Below are positions 56,389 through 64,000 of a DNA stretch of 64,000 nucleotides, one piece after another (position 1 is the first letter of the stretch; each line of letters opens with the position of its first letter). The notes below the pieces were generated by a model that saw only the letters and a program-made list of their open reading frames with translations, ran no database searches and was not told where the DNA came from. Origin of the DNA: Opitutia bacterium (GTDB taxonomy: Bacteria > Verrucomicrobiota > Verrucomicrobiia > Opitutales > UBA953); the NCBI GenBank assembly GCA_003569245.1, contig BGOM01000015.1, positions 1-64,000 on the forward strand, written 5' to 3'. The position numbers and the translations under genes are program-made.

Positions 56389-58016
56389 GCGTTCCGCGGT
56401 TTCACCTCGTAAGCATGGGCGATCATGCCGTGCTTGGTTTCCTTGGTCTCGTCCTTCGGCAGGAAGCAGCGGACATATTCCACCTTGGCCTGCTGCGGCG
56501 TGACCGTGACGCGGAGATACCCGGCGCTCGGGAGCTTCTTGCCCGACTGGTACCGATCCTCGTTGTAGGCGATGTAGCCGTGGTCGGACGGCATCGGGAG
56601 CTCCTGGTAGATGACCCCGTCCTTCTCCTGCTGGCAGTAGAGGTGGTCGTGTCCCTGGAAGAAGATGCTGACCTTGTGCTTGGCCATCAGCTGGTGGATC
56701 GGCAATTCCCAGCCCGGGCGCTTCTCCTTGAACGTCCCCTCACCCTTCTTGCCTTGGCCGCCCCACTCGTAGAGGTCCGCCTCATCGACACCGCCGCGGC
56801 CGGAACCCAGCACGTGATGGGCGAAGACGAACTTATGCTTCGCCTTGCTCGTCTCGAGCGTGCGCTTCAGCCACTGGTACTGGGCGTCGCCGATCGTGAT
56901 CCCCCACCAATCGCGGTTCTTCTTGTCGTCGCCCTTCGTCTCCTTGGCCTTGGCGCCGAACCCGCTGTCGACCAGCGCCGGCGAATGCCAGTAATTATCG
57001 AGCAGCACGAACAAGGCGTCGCCCCAGGTGAAGGCGCAGTAGCTCTTCAGGCGACCGATGTCCGGCAAGGTGGTGTCGCAACCCGTGTAGAAACCATCCG
57101 CGCCCGTCGTCGGAAACAGCCGGTTGCGCGCCACCTGCACGCCCACCGCCACGTCGCGACGCTCGTCGGTCTGCCGGTAGTTGAAGAGGGAGCCTTGCTC
57201 ATGGTTGCCGTTCATGAGGAAGACGCCGGCCTGCTGGCCCACGAGCCCGAGGAACGGCCGCTGCAGCAGGTACGGCTCGGTCAGGGCCTCGCGCGCGACC
57301 GTGCGCGCCTTGTCCACGCTGAAATCGTCACCGATGCAGATATGGAAATCCGGGCGGTCGGCCGAGGCCGCCTGCAGCGTACGCGCGTAGAGGTCCGGGT
57401 GGCTGCTCTGCGGACGCTCCGGATGGGAGTCGCCTTGGATCGTGAAGACGAAGCTGCTCCCCGGCGCGCGCTGGGTGGCGAACCGGCACTCGGGACGCGC
57501 GACGAAAGCGCCGGCGCCCGCCTTGCGGGACTGCAGCCGGTAGAAATATTCCGTGTTGGCGGCGAGCTGGTCGATGACCACCTCGACCGGCTCGCCTTTC
57601 GGCAGGACCAGCGGCCCCAGCTTGCGGGTGTACTTGCCCGGGGCCGTGCCCAGCTCGATCGTCGCCTCCATCGCCTCCTTCGCGAGGAGGCTCGCGGTCA
57701 CCGACTTGTCGGTCGCGCGACCGAGGATCACCGAGAGGCGGGCGAAATCGGCCAACGCCGCGGGCAGCACGTAGTCGCCCTGGAAGACCGGCCCGCGGGC
57801 CTTGGCCTGGTCGTCGCCGCCACCACCACCGCCGCCGCCCTTCCCTTTGCCCCCGCCCCCCTTGCCCTTCTTATCGCCCTCGGCGCCGCGCAGGACGGCC
57901 CAGCCGAAGGTCAGCGCCATGAGACTGACGAATTGGCGGCGGACGAAAGCGGGCACGCCGCGGCTCGTGCCGAAGAACGGGTTCGGTTTGGCGACGGGGT
58001 CGGGCGTGGGGCGCAT
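56385..58016 (-). CDS. Metallophosphoesterase with Gly/Lys low-complexity N-terminus (543 aa)
   Basis: MNGNHEQ, FVFAHHVLGSGR, FFQGHDHLYCQ motifs; KKGKGGGGKGKGGGGGGGGDDQ after the signal; 4-bp overlap with the sulfatase start. Confidence 0.88.
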   Translation of the reverse strand: MRPTPDPVAKPNPFFGTSRGVPAFVRRQFVSLMALTFGWAVLRGAEGDKKGKGGGGKGKGGGGGGGGDDQAKARGPVFQGDYVLPAALADFARLSVILGRATDKSVTASLLAKEAMEATIELGTAPGKYTRKLGPLVLPKGEPVEVVIDQLAANTEYFYRLQSRKAGAGAFVARPECRFATQRAPGSSFVFTIQGDSHPERPQSSHPDLYARTLQAASADRPDFHICIGDDFSVDKARTVAREALTEPYLLQRPFLGLVGQQAGVFLMNGNHEQGSLFNYRQTDERRDVAVGVQVARNRLFPTTGADGFYTGCDTTLPDIGRLKSYCAFTWGDALFVLLDNYWHSPALVDSGFGAKAKETKGDDKKNRDWWGITIGDAQYQWLKRTLETSKAKHKFVFAHHVLGSGRGGVDEADLYEWGGQGKKGEGTFKEKRPGWELPIHQLMAKHKVSIFFQGHDHLYCQQEKDGVIYQELPMPSDHGYIAYNEDRYQSGKKLPSAGYLRVTVTPQQAKVEYVRCFLPKDETKETKHGMIAHAYEVKPRNA

Positions 58017-58122
58017 GGCGAAGGCTTGGTGGACGGGTAGCGTGACAATTATAGTAAACCCGAGATTAAGAGGAAGTTAAGGGGCGGAGTGGGCGGTGGG
58101 GGTGAGGAAGGCGGAGGGCTGG

Positions 58123-58345
58123 GTCGAGGGGAGAGTCGAGGAGAGGGTCGAGGGTTGAGTCGATGTTGGAGTCGAGGGGAGGCGGATACTAGTTGACCGG
58201 TTGACCAGTTGGCCGGTTGGCCGGAGGGGGAAGCAGGGACCAACAGGGACGCTGGTCATTACCGGCGCGAATGGTGTTCGCGGGAGAGACAGCTAGGGCA
58301 GCACGCGGTGCTGCCCCTACCCGCGCGCAAAGCGCGCGATGTCAG
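58123..58345. repeat. Mosaic cluster with a five-unit 12-bp array
   Basis: GTCGAGGGGAGA|GTCGAGGAGAGG|GTCGAGGGTTGA|GTCGATGTTGGA|GTCGAGGGGAGG (58123-58182); GTTGACCGGTTGACCAGTTGGCCGGTTGGCC; GGACCAACAGGGACGCTGGTC; hairpin 58296-58316. Confidence 0.92.
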
Positions 58346-58418
58346 AGGCAAACGCCGCGCCCCTTGCCCACGTGTCAACTGGCCAGCGTGTCCCCTCGCG
58401 AAGGCCGCGCCTTCGCGC

Positions 58419-59363
58419 TCACTTCCAAATCCACTCGAGGGCCGAGGGGAGGGTCGCGGCGACGGCCTTGCCGTCGACGTGCCCGGCTTTCTTGCAGAAG
58501 ACGTACTGGTAGGCGTAGCCTTTCTGCGCGAGGACGGCAGCCATGCGTTCGTTGGCTTCGACCCAGTTATGGAAGGAAGGCGGCACGGGGCGGTCCCAAC
58601 CGTTGTCCTTCTCGCCGACCTGCAACCAGATACGGAGCGGCTTCTTCTCCGCCTTGGGGATGAGGCTCGCGTGGTATTCCCAGGCGCCATGCAGGGTCTT
58701 GGGGTCCTCGGGGTATTGCTGGTTCACGAAGGTTCCGGAGTAGCTCAGCACGCGACGGTAGAGATCGGGCCGATACCAGGCCATGGTGAGGGCCGCGGCC
58801 GCGCCGGAGCTGCCGCCCATCGCGGCGCGTTCTTCGGGCTTCTTGGTGAAGGTGACGCCCGTCTCCTTCGTGACACGCGGCAGGACTTCCGCCTCGATGA
58901 ACTCGGCGTACTTAGCCGAGAGCGTGTCGTACTCGAGGCCGCGCTGGCTGCCCTTGCTATCGCCGCCGCCGGATTCGACCAGCACGGCGACCTGCACCGG
59001 GACGCGCTTGGCGGCGATGAGGTTGTCGAGCGCGGTCGCGACGCGCTTGGTGTACCACGGGCCGTCGGTGACCAGAAGCAGACGCGCCGGCTGACCCGCG
59101 ACGTATTGGGCCGGGATGTAGACCTGGACCTTACGCTTATAAGGGACGACTTCACCGGGCTTATTCTTGGCGATGCCGGGATAGGCCGGACTCTCGGTCG
59201 AAAGCATCGTGAACTCCTTGATCGTGCCCTTGGGCACGCCGGGCTTCGCCGTCATCTCCGGGGCCGGGGCGTAGTCCGGCCCGATGGCCGAGTCGTTCGG
59301 GCCCGAGGCGCCGAACGCGAGCGCAGCGCAGGCGAGGGGGAGGAGGGGACGGAGGAGGGGCAT
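58419..59363 (-). CDS. Alpha/beta-hydrolase esterase, secreted (314 aa)
   Basis: Nucleophile elbow AAMGGSSGAAAAL; KVQVYIPAQYVAGQPARLLLVTDG; C-terminal AGHVDGK. Confidence 0.8.
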   Translation of the reverse strand: MPLLRPLLPLACAALAFGASGPNDSAIGPDYAPAPEMTAKPGVPKGTIKEFTMLSTESPAYPGIAKNKPGEVVPYKRKVQVYIPAQYVAGQPARLLLVTDGPWYTKRVATALDNLIAAKRVPVQVAVLVESGGGDSKGSQRGLEYDTLSAKYAEFIEAEVLPRVTKETGVTFTKKPEERAAMGGSSGAAAALTMAWYRPDLYRRVLSYSGTFVNQQYPEDPKTLHGAWEYHASLIPKAEKKPLRIWLQVGEKDNGWDRPVPPSFHNWVEANERMAAVLAQKGYAYQYVFCKKAGHVDGKAVAATLPSALEWIWK

Positions 59364-59394
59364 GGGGATGGGGGGCGGGAGTACACAGTGCAGA

Positions 59395-59545
59395 GTACGG
59401 AGGGCTGAGTAGAGTGCTGAATCGAGTACAGAGTGCTGAATCGAGGGCTGAATCGATGGTAGCGTCGAGGATTGGGTCGATGGGGGAGTCGATGGGAGGC
59501 AGGGGATGCGGAGAGCCGCGGACCAGCGGGACGCTGGTCCCTACC
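59395..59545. repeat. Mosaic cluster with a five-unit 12-bp array
   Basis: ATCGAGGGCTGA|ATCGATGGTAGC|GTCGAGGATTGG|GTCGATGGGGGA|GTCGATGGGAGG (59440-59499); GGACCAGCGGGACGCTGGTCCCTACC. Confidence 0.9.
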
Positions 59546-59873
59546 TGAAGGGGCGAGCGGTGCGCCTCCGGCCAACGGTTCAGCTGGTCAACTCCGCGGG
59601 AGCCCCCGGGTCCTCCGTCCCCCTGGGCCGCTTCTTCTAGAAACCTGTTGACGGGAAAGGCGGGCCGGGGATGATGACCGGCGATGTTGATACGGCGTCC
59701 ATCCTGCCACCTAGGGGCCAGCTTAAGCTGAGCCCCCGGAGCTGACGCGCCTATCGACCTAGGTCCGCAAGGACCCGATCACTCCCTCCCCTCCCGGGGA
59801 AGCCTTGGCGCCTTCGAGAACGTTCCGCGCACGTTCCCGGCGATTCCTCCCCGCGGACCAAATTCCAAAAAAC

Positions 59874-60047
59874 ATGAACCTTACGAACGAGGCCATCCTC
59901 GCCCTTCTCCTTGAACTCAAAGCCGACATGGCTGAGATCAAGAGGGACGTCGCGGCGTTGAAGGCCGCCGACGCCAAGATCATCGCCAGAATCGAAGTAA
60001 TCGATGGCAAGATCAACATCCTCGCTGAGGTGTTGAACGTCATCTGA
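59874..60047 (+). CDS. Short coiled-coil protein (57 aa)
   Basis: MNLTNEAILALLLELKADMAEIKRDVAALKAADAKIIARIEVIDGKINILAEVLNVI*, heptad-like; start at internal ATG. Confidence 0.55.
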   Translation: MNLTNEAILALLLELKADMAEIKRDVAALKAADAKIIARIEVIDGKINILAEVLNVI

Positions 60048-60055
60048 AAAGTTAG

Positions 60056-60275
60056 TCGATCGGCCGGTTGGCCGGGGAGAGGCAGGGGGGAGTGCAGAGT
60101 CGAGGGGAGAGTCGAGGGGCGGGTCGATGGTTGAATCGAGGGCTGGGTCGATGGGGATACAGAGAGAGAGACACGGACCAGCGGGGACGCTGGTCCCTAC
60201 CTAAGAGTCCGTCGAGGCAGCTAGGGCAGCACGCGGTGCTGCCCCTACCCGCGCGCGGAGCGCGCGCCATGAGGC
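60056..60275. repeat. Mosaic cluster with a five-unit 12-bp array
   Basis: GTCGAGGGGAGA|GTCGAGGGGCGG|GTCGATGGTTGA|ATCGAGGGCTGG|GTCGATGGGGAT (60099-60158); GGACCAGCGGGGACGCTGGTCC; hairpin 60224-60244; CGCGCGCGGAGCGCGCG. Confidence 0.92.
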
Positions 60276-60398
60276 AAGAGCTACGCTCGATACAGCACTC
60301 GATTCAGCACTCTGTACTCTGTACTCCGGACTCCATCACAAAGAGGCAAAGGCAACGCCCCTTGCCCACGGGTCAACTGGCCAGCGTGTCCCCTCGCC

Positions 60399-61748
60399 TC
60401 AGCCCAGCTTCTTCAACTCGCCGGAACTGTCGCCGAACTGGACGTCGCGGATGTCCATGCGGTTGAGCATGGAGACCCAGAGGTTGTTAAGCGGGGTTTC
60501 CTTGCCGTACTGGATGCTGCGGCCCTGGCGGATCGTGCCGCAGCCGCGGCCGGCGAGGAGGATCGGCAGGTCGTCGTGGTTGTGGCGGTTGCCGTCGCCG
60601 TTGCCCGAACCGTAGACGATCATCGAGTGGTCGAGCAGCGTGCCGTCGCCTTCCTTGACCGACTTCAGGCGGTTGAGGAAGTAGGCGAGCTGCGTGGTAT
60701 GGAAAATATTGATGTCCTGGATCTTCGCCTTCTTCTCCGGGTCGCCGCCGTGGTGGGAGAGGTTGTGGTGACCCTCGCGCACATTGATGAACGGGTAGGA
60801 GCGGTTGCTGCCCTCGTTGGCGAAGACGAAGGTCGAGATACGAGTCGTGTCGGTCTGGAAGGCGAGGACGATGAGGTCGGCCAGCAGGCGGAGGTGCTCC
60901 TCGTAGCTCTGCGGGATGCCGGACGGCGGCTTGACGCCGGGGGGCAGCTTGGGCGCGCCCTGGGCGCCTGCCTTGGCGATGCGCAGCTCCATCTCGCGGA
61001 CCGCGGTGAAATACTCGTCGAGCTTGCGCTGGTCGTCGGCGCCGAGGCGCACGTTGAGCTCGCGGAAGTCGTCGCGCACGGCATCGAGGACGCTCTTGCG
61101 CTCGGCGTCGCGGCGGGCGCGCTCGAGGTCGGTGCCCGAGCCGAACAAGCGCTCGAAGATCAGCTTGGGGCTGACCTCCTTCGGCATCGGCTGGGTGGCG
61201 GAGCGCCAGGAGAGGTTGGACTCGTAGATGCAGCTGTAGCCGGAGTCGCAGCCGCCGGCCATCTTGCTGGAGTCGGCGCCGACCTCGAGCGAGGCCAGGC
61301 GCGTGCGGTCGCCGACGCGGGCGGCGGCGATCTGGTCGACGGACACGCCGACCTTGATGTTGGCGCCGTCGGTCTTGCGCGGCTGCGCGCCGGTCAGGTA
61401 GGCCGCCATCGCGCGGGCGTGGTCGCCGCCGCCGTCGCCGTGGGCGCGGGCCTTGTCGGCGGTGAGACCGGAGAGGACGGAGAAATCCTTGGAGAGATCC
61501 GCGAGCGGGCGGAGGATCGCCGGCAGCTTGGCAGGCAGCGCGCCCTCGGTCGGGATCTGCCAGCCCTCCGGGTTCACCCCGTTCGGGATGTACACGAAGG
61601 CCATGCGGTTGGGCGCGGCCTGGGCGATGGGCGTGTTGCCGGCGGCCCAGCTCGTCTGCACGCCCATCTGCTCGAGCCAAGGCAGGGCCATGGTGACGCC
61701 CAGTCCTTTGAGGACGGTGCGGCGGCTGAGGGTTTTCGCGGTGAACAT
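60399..61748 (-). CDS. DUF1552 family secreted protein (about 449 aa)
   Basis: MFTAKTLSRRTVLKGLGVTMALPWLEQMG Tat-like N-terminus; RMAFVYIPNGVNPEGWQIP; STFVFANEGSNRSYPFINVREGHHNLSHHGGDPEKKAKI. Confidence 0.9.
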   Translation of the reverse strand: MFTAKTLSRRTVLKGLGVTMALPWLEQMGVQTSWAAGNTPIAQAAPNRMAFVYIPNGVNPEGWQIPTEGALPAKLPAILRPLADLSKDFSVLSGLTADKARAHGDGGGDHARAMAAYLTGAQPRKTDGANIKVGVSVDQIAAARVGDRTRLASLEVGADSSKMAGGCDSGYSCIYESNLSWRSATQPMPKEVSPKLIFERLFGSGTDLERARRDAERKSVLDAVRDDFRELNVRLGADDQRKLDEYFTAVREMELRIAKAGAQGAPKLPPGVKPPSGIPQSYEEHLRLLADLIVLAFQTDTTRISTFVFANEGSNRSYPFINVREGHHNLSHHGGDPEKKAKIQDINIFHTTQLAYFLNRLKSVKEGDGTLLDHSMIVYGSGNGDGNRHNHDDLPILLAGRGCGTIRQGRSIQYGKETPLNNLWVSMLNRMDIRDVQFGDSSGELKKLG

Positions 61749-61761
61749 GGCGGGCGGGGGG

Positions 61762-64000
61762 TTATTTCTTTTTAGGGGAAGCGGGGACGCTTTCAACCTG
61801 AGATGTGCCGCGGCGGAGGCGGAAGGGCTCGCTCTGGACGACCGCCATGACCAGGGCCGAGAAACGATGCTGCCCTTGCTCGACCGAAACCACCATCTTA
61901 TCGAGGGCCGGCTCATCGTAGAACTCCAGGCCGCGGCCCAGGCCGTAGGTCAGGAGCTTGGCGCAGAGGTTGCGGACGTATTTCTCGCGGTCGGCCTTGA
62001 GGACGGTCTTCAGCTGGCCGGCCCCGGCGAAGGCCCGCCCGTCGGGGAGCTTGCCCGCCGTGTCGATGGCCACCCCCTCGTCCATGGTGCGGCCGCGGCC
62101 GATCGCGTCGAACTTCTCGAACGCGAAACCGAGGGCGTCCATGCGGTTGTGGCAGGAGGCGCAGGCCGGGTTGGCACGGTGCTGCTCGAGCCGCTGGCGC
62201 AGGTTACCCGTCAGCTGCTTCTGCCCTTCGAGGGAGGGGACGTCGGCCGGCGCGGGCGGGGGCGGGGTGCCGAGAATCTGCTCGAGGATCCATTTGCCGC
62301 GCTTGACCGGCGAGGTGCGATCGGGATTGGACGTCGCCGTGAGGATGCTCGCCTGCGTGAGGACGCCGCCGCGCTCGCCCTTGGGCAAGGTCACGCGCAC
62401 GAAGTCGCCCGGGAACCGGGTCGGCGCGTCGTAGATCCCGTACAGCTTGGCCAACGGCCGGTCGAGGTAGGTAAAGTCGGCGTCGATGATGTCGAAGACG
62501 CTCCGGTCGTCGCGGACGATCTCCGCCAGGAAAAGCTCGGTCTCCTTGACCATCGAGGCGCGCAGGGCCTCGTCGAACTCCGGGAACAACTTGGCGTCGG
62601 GCGTCACCAGGGCGAGGCGGCGGGTCTGCAGCCACTGCAACCCGAAGCCCGTCACCAGGTGCTGCGCGCGCCTGTCCTTGAGCAGCCGCGTCGTCTGGGC
62701 CGCGAGGTTGGCGGTGAGCTTGCCCTGGTTGGCCAGGCCGAACAGTTCCTCGTCGGGCATCGAGCCCCACAGGAAATAACTGAGCCGCGAGGCCAGCGCG
62801 AACTCCGCGACCGGGTGGGCGTCCTTGGCCAACGGCTGATCGTCCTGCTCGATGCGGAAGACGAACTTCGGGGAAGCGAGCACGGCGGCGATCATCGCCT
62901 GGGCGCCGGCCTCCCAGGTCCCGCCGGCGGTCTCGGCGACCGTGAAAACCTTGGCGTAGCGCTGAATCTCGACGGGCGTGGCGGGCCGGCGGAAGGCGCG
63001 GCTCACGAACCAGTTGGCCATCGCGCGGGCGCGGTCGTCGCCCTTCTTGCCGGTGGCGAAGTCGGCCAGTTTGCGCTGCAGGTCGGTGCGCGTGTCGGTC
63101 GGGCCGAGCAGCTGGTAACGGTAGGTCCCGAGGCGGCGGCTGCCCGACGTCAGTTCGGCGGGCGGGTTCGTCCACGTCACCGCGAGCGCGTGCTTGCCCG
63201 CCGTCAGCCGCACCTTGGCGTCGACCTTCTCGGCGCCGCGGCTGTTGGTCTTGAGCTTGAGCGTCTGGGTGCCGACCGGCTTACCGTCGGCCATCAGGTT
63301 TACGACCGCGGGGGCGTCGCCGGGGTTACCCATCCCCACCAGGTGGGCGCGGAAGATATACTCGCCCTCGCGCGGGGCGTCGAAGGCGGCCGTCAGCGTC
63401 GGCGCGTTGAAGACGCGCATCTGATCCTCGGAGCGGCCCCGCGGCAGCATGTTATAACCGTCGACGTTAAGCACATCGAGCTTGGCTTCCGTCGTGGGCA
63501 TCGCGCGTTCGGCGACGAGCTTACCCGCGGCGATGAACCGCTCGAGGTGGACCGGCGAGAAGGTCAGCACGTCGCCGATGTTATCGAACCCGTAGCCCGT
63601 GTCGTCGGCGGGGAAGTCCACCGAGAAGTTGCCGTCGACGTAGCAGAGGTCGCGGATGGTGTTGTTGTACTCCGTGCGGTTGAGCCGGCGGACCGTCACC
63701 TTGCCGGGGTCGACCTTGGCCTGGGCGACGGCCTCCTTGAGCAAGCCGCGGACCTGTCCCTGGAGGGCCTCGATCTCGGCCTGGGTCGGGCGCGTCTTGC
63801 GCTCCGGAGGAGGCATCTCGCCGGCGACCACCTGGGTGATCACCTGGCGCCACAACCGCTGGTCGCGGTAGAAACCCGAGGCGTCCTTGAAAAGCTCCAG
63901 GTTGAGGTCGGCCTTCGTCTTATCGTTCCCGTGGCAATCGTAGCAGTATTTCTCGAGGAACGGCTGGACGCCCCGGCGGAAATCCTGGGCCGCCAGGAAC
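61762..64000 (-). CDS. DUF1592/DUF1588/DUF1585 Planctomycete-type cytochrome c protein, 5' end outside the window
   Basis: VRRLNRTEYNNTIRDL; RASMVKETELFLAEIVRDDRSVFDIIDADFTYLDRPLAKLYGI; GGVLTQASILTATSNPDRTSPVKRGKWILEQILGTPPPP; CASCHNRMDALGFAFE. Open frame continues to the edge with KYCYDCHGN (CxxCH). Confidence 0.93.
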   Translation of the reverse strand, partial: FLAAQDFRRGVQPFLEKYCYDCHGNDKTKADLNLELFKDASGFYRDQRLWRQVITQVVAGEMPPPERKTRPTQAEIEALQGQVRGLLKEAVAQAKVDPGKVTVRRLNRTEYNNTIRDLCYVDGNFSVDFPADDTGYGFDNIGDVLTFSPVHLERFIAAGKLVAERAMPTTEAKLDVLNVDGYNMLPRGRSEDQMRVFNAPTLTAAFDAPREGEYIFRAHLVGMGNPGDAPAVVNLMADGKPVGTQTLKLKTNSRGAEKVDAKVRLTAGKHALAVTWTNPPAELTSGSRRLGTYRYQLLGPTDTRTDLQRKLADFATGKKGDDRARAMANWFVSRAFRRPATPVEIQRYAKVFTVAETAGGTWEAGAQAMIAAVLASPKFVFRIEQDDQPLAKDAHPVAEFALASRLSYFLWGSMPDEELFGLANQGKLTANLAAQTTRLLKDRRAQHLVTGFGLQWLQTRRLALVTPDAKLFPEFDEALRASMVKETELFLAEIVRDDRSVFDIIDADFTYLDRPLAKLYGIYDAPTRFPGDFVRVTLPKGERGGVLTQASILTATSNPDRTSPVKRGKWILEQILGTPPPPAPADVPSLEGQKQLTGNLRQRLEQHRANPACASCHNRMDALGFAFEKFDAIGRGRTMDEGVAIDTAGKLPDGRAFAGAGQLKTVLKADREKYVRNLCAKLLTYGLGRGLEFYDEPALDKMVVSVEQGQHRFSALVMAVVQSEPFRLRRGTSQVESVPASPKKK

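Noticed and set aside
56415-58040. 541-aa plus-strand ORF opposite the metallophosphoesterase
   Set aside because: Antisense shadow of a clear enzyme; composition typical of codon-mirrored high-GC sequence.
50486-60158. 12-bp and 8-bp tandem arrays considered as CRISPR
   Set aside because: Units are far too short, no 25-40 bp repeats with unique spacers, and no cas genes seen.
60576-61775. 399-aa plus-strand ORF opposite the DUF1552 gene
   Set aside because: Shadow ORF; the minus strand has Tat signal and DUF1552 motifs.

Overview
64-kb, mostly high-GC bacterial chromosomal window. Gene content (DUF1592/DUF1552-type secreted proteins, sulfatase, phytase-like autotransporter) suggests Verrucomicrobia/Opitutaceae or Planctomycetes-like origin; this is inference. 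Three parts: (i) ~1-16.7 kb, housekeeping and secreted genes (GH-like protein, LysR regulator, DoxX-like pair, phytase/esterase-like genes including a decayed copy) separated by mosaic intergenic repeats; (ii) ~16.7-46.5 kb, a repeat-free, visibly less GC-rich accessory/defence island with two HEPN-like proteins, an Eco57I-type methylase plus PLD-helicase pair, an HNH endonuclease with a PUA/EVE-like domain, two GIY-YIG nucleases, a coiled-coil NYN/PIN protein, a kinase-PP2C-vWA (TerY-P-like) triad, a radical SAM/NMP-kinase pair, a TauD-like oxygenase next to a GRDP-like protein with a Cys/His/Trp tail, and a 30-aa Gly-rich peptide with its own terminator; (iii) ~46.5-64 kb, secreted hydrolases and DUF1552/DUF1592 genes again separated by the mosaic repeats. 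Main leads: the modular intergenic repeat system (three hairpin types plus 12-bp- and 8-bp-period arrays), a three-member uncharacterised protein family, a divergent two-member family, the triad-nuclease cluster, and the possible peptide/RiPP-like loci. All family calls come from reading motifs by eye; no database search was run.
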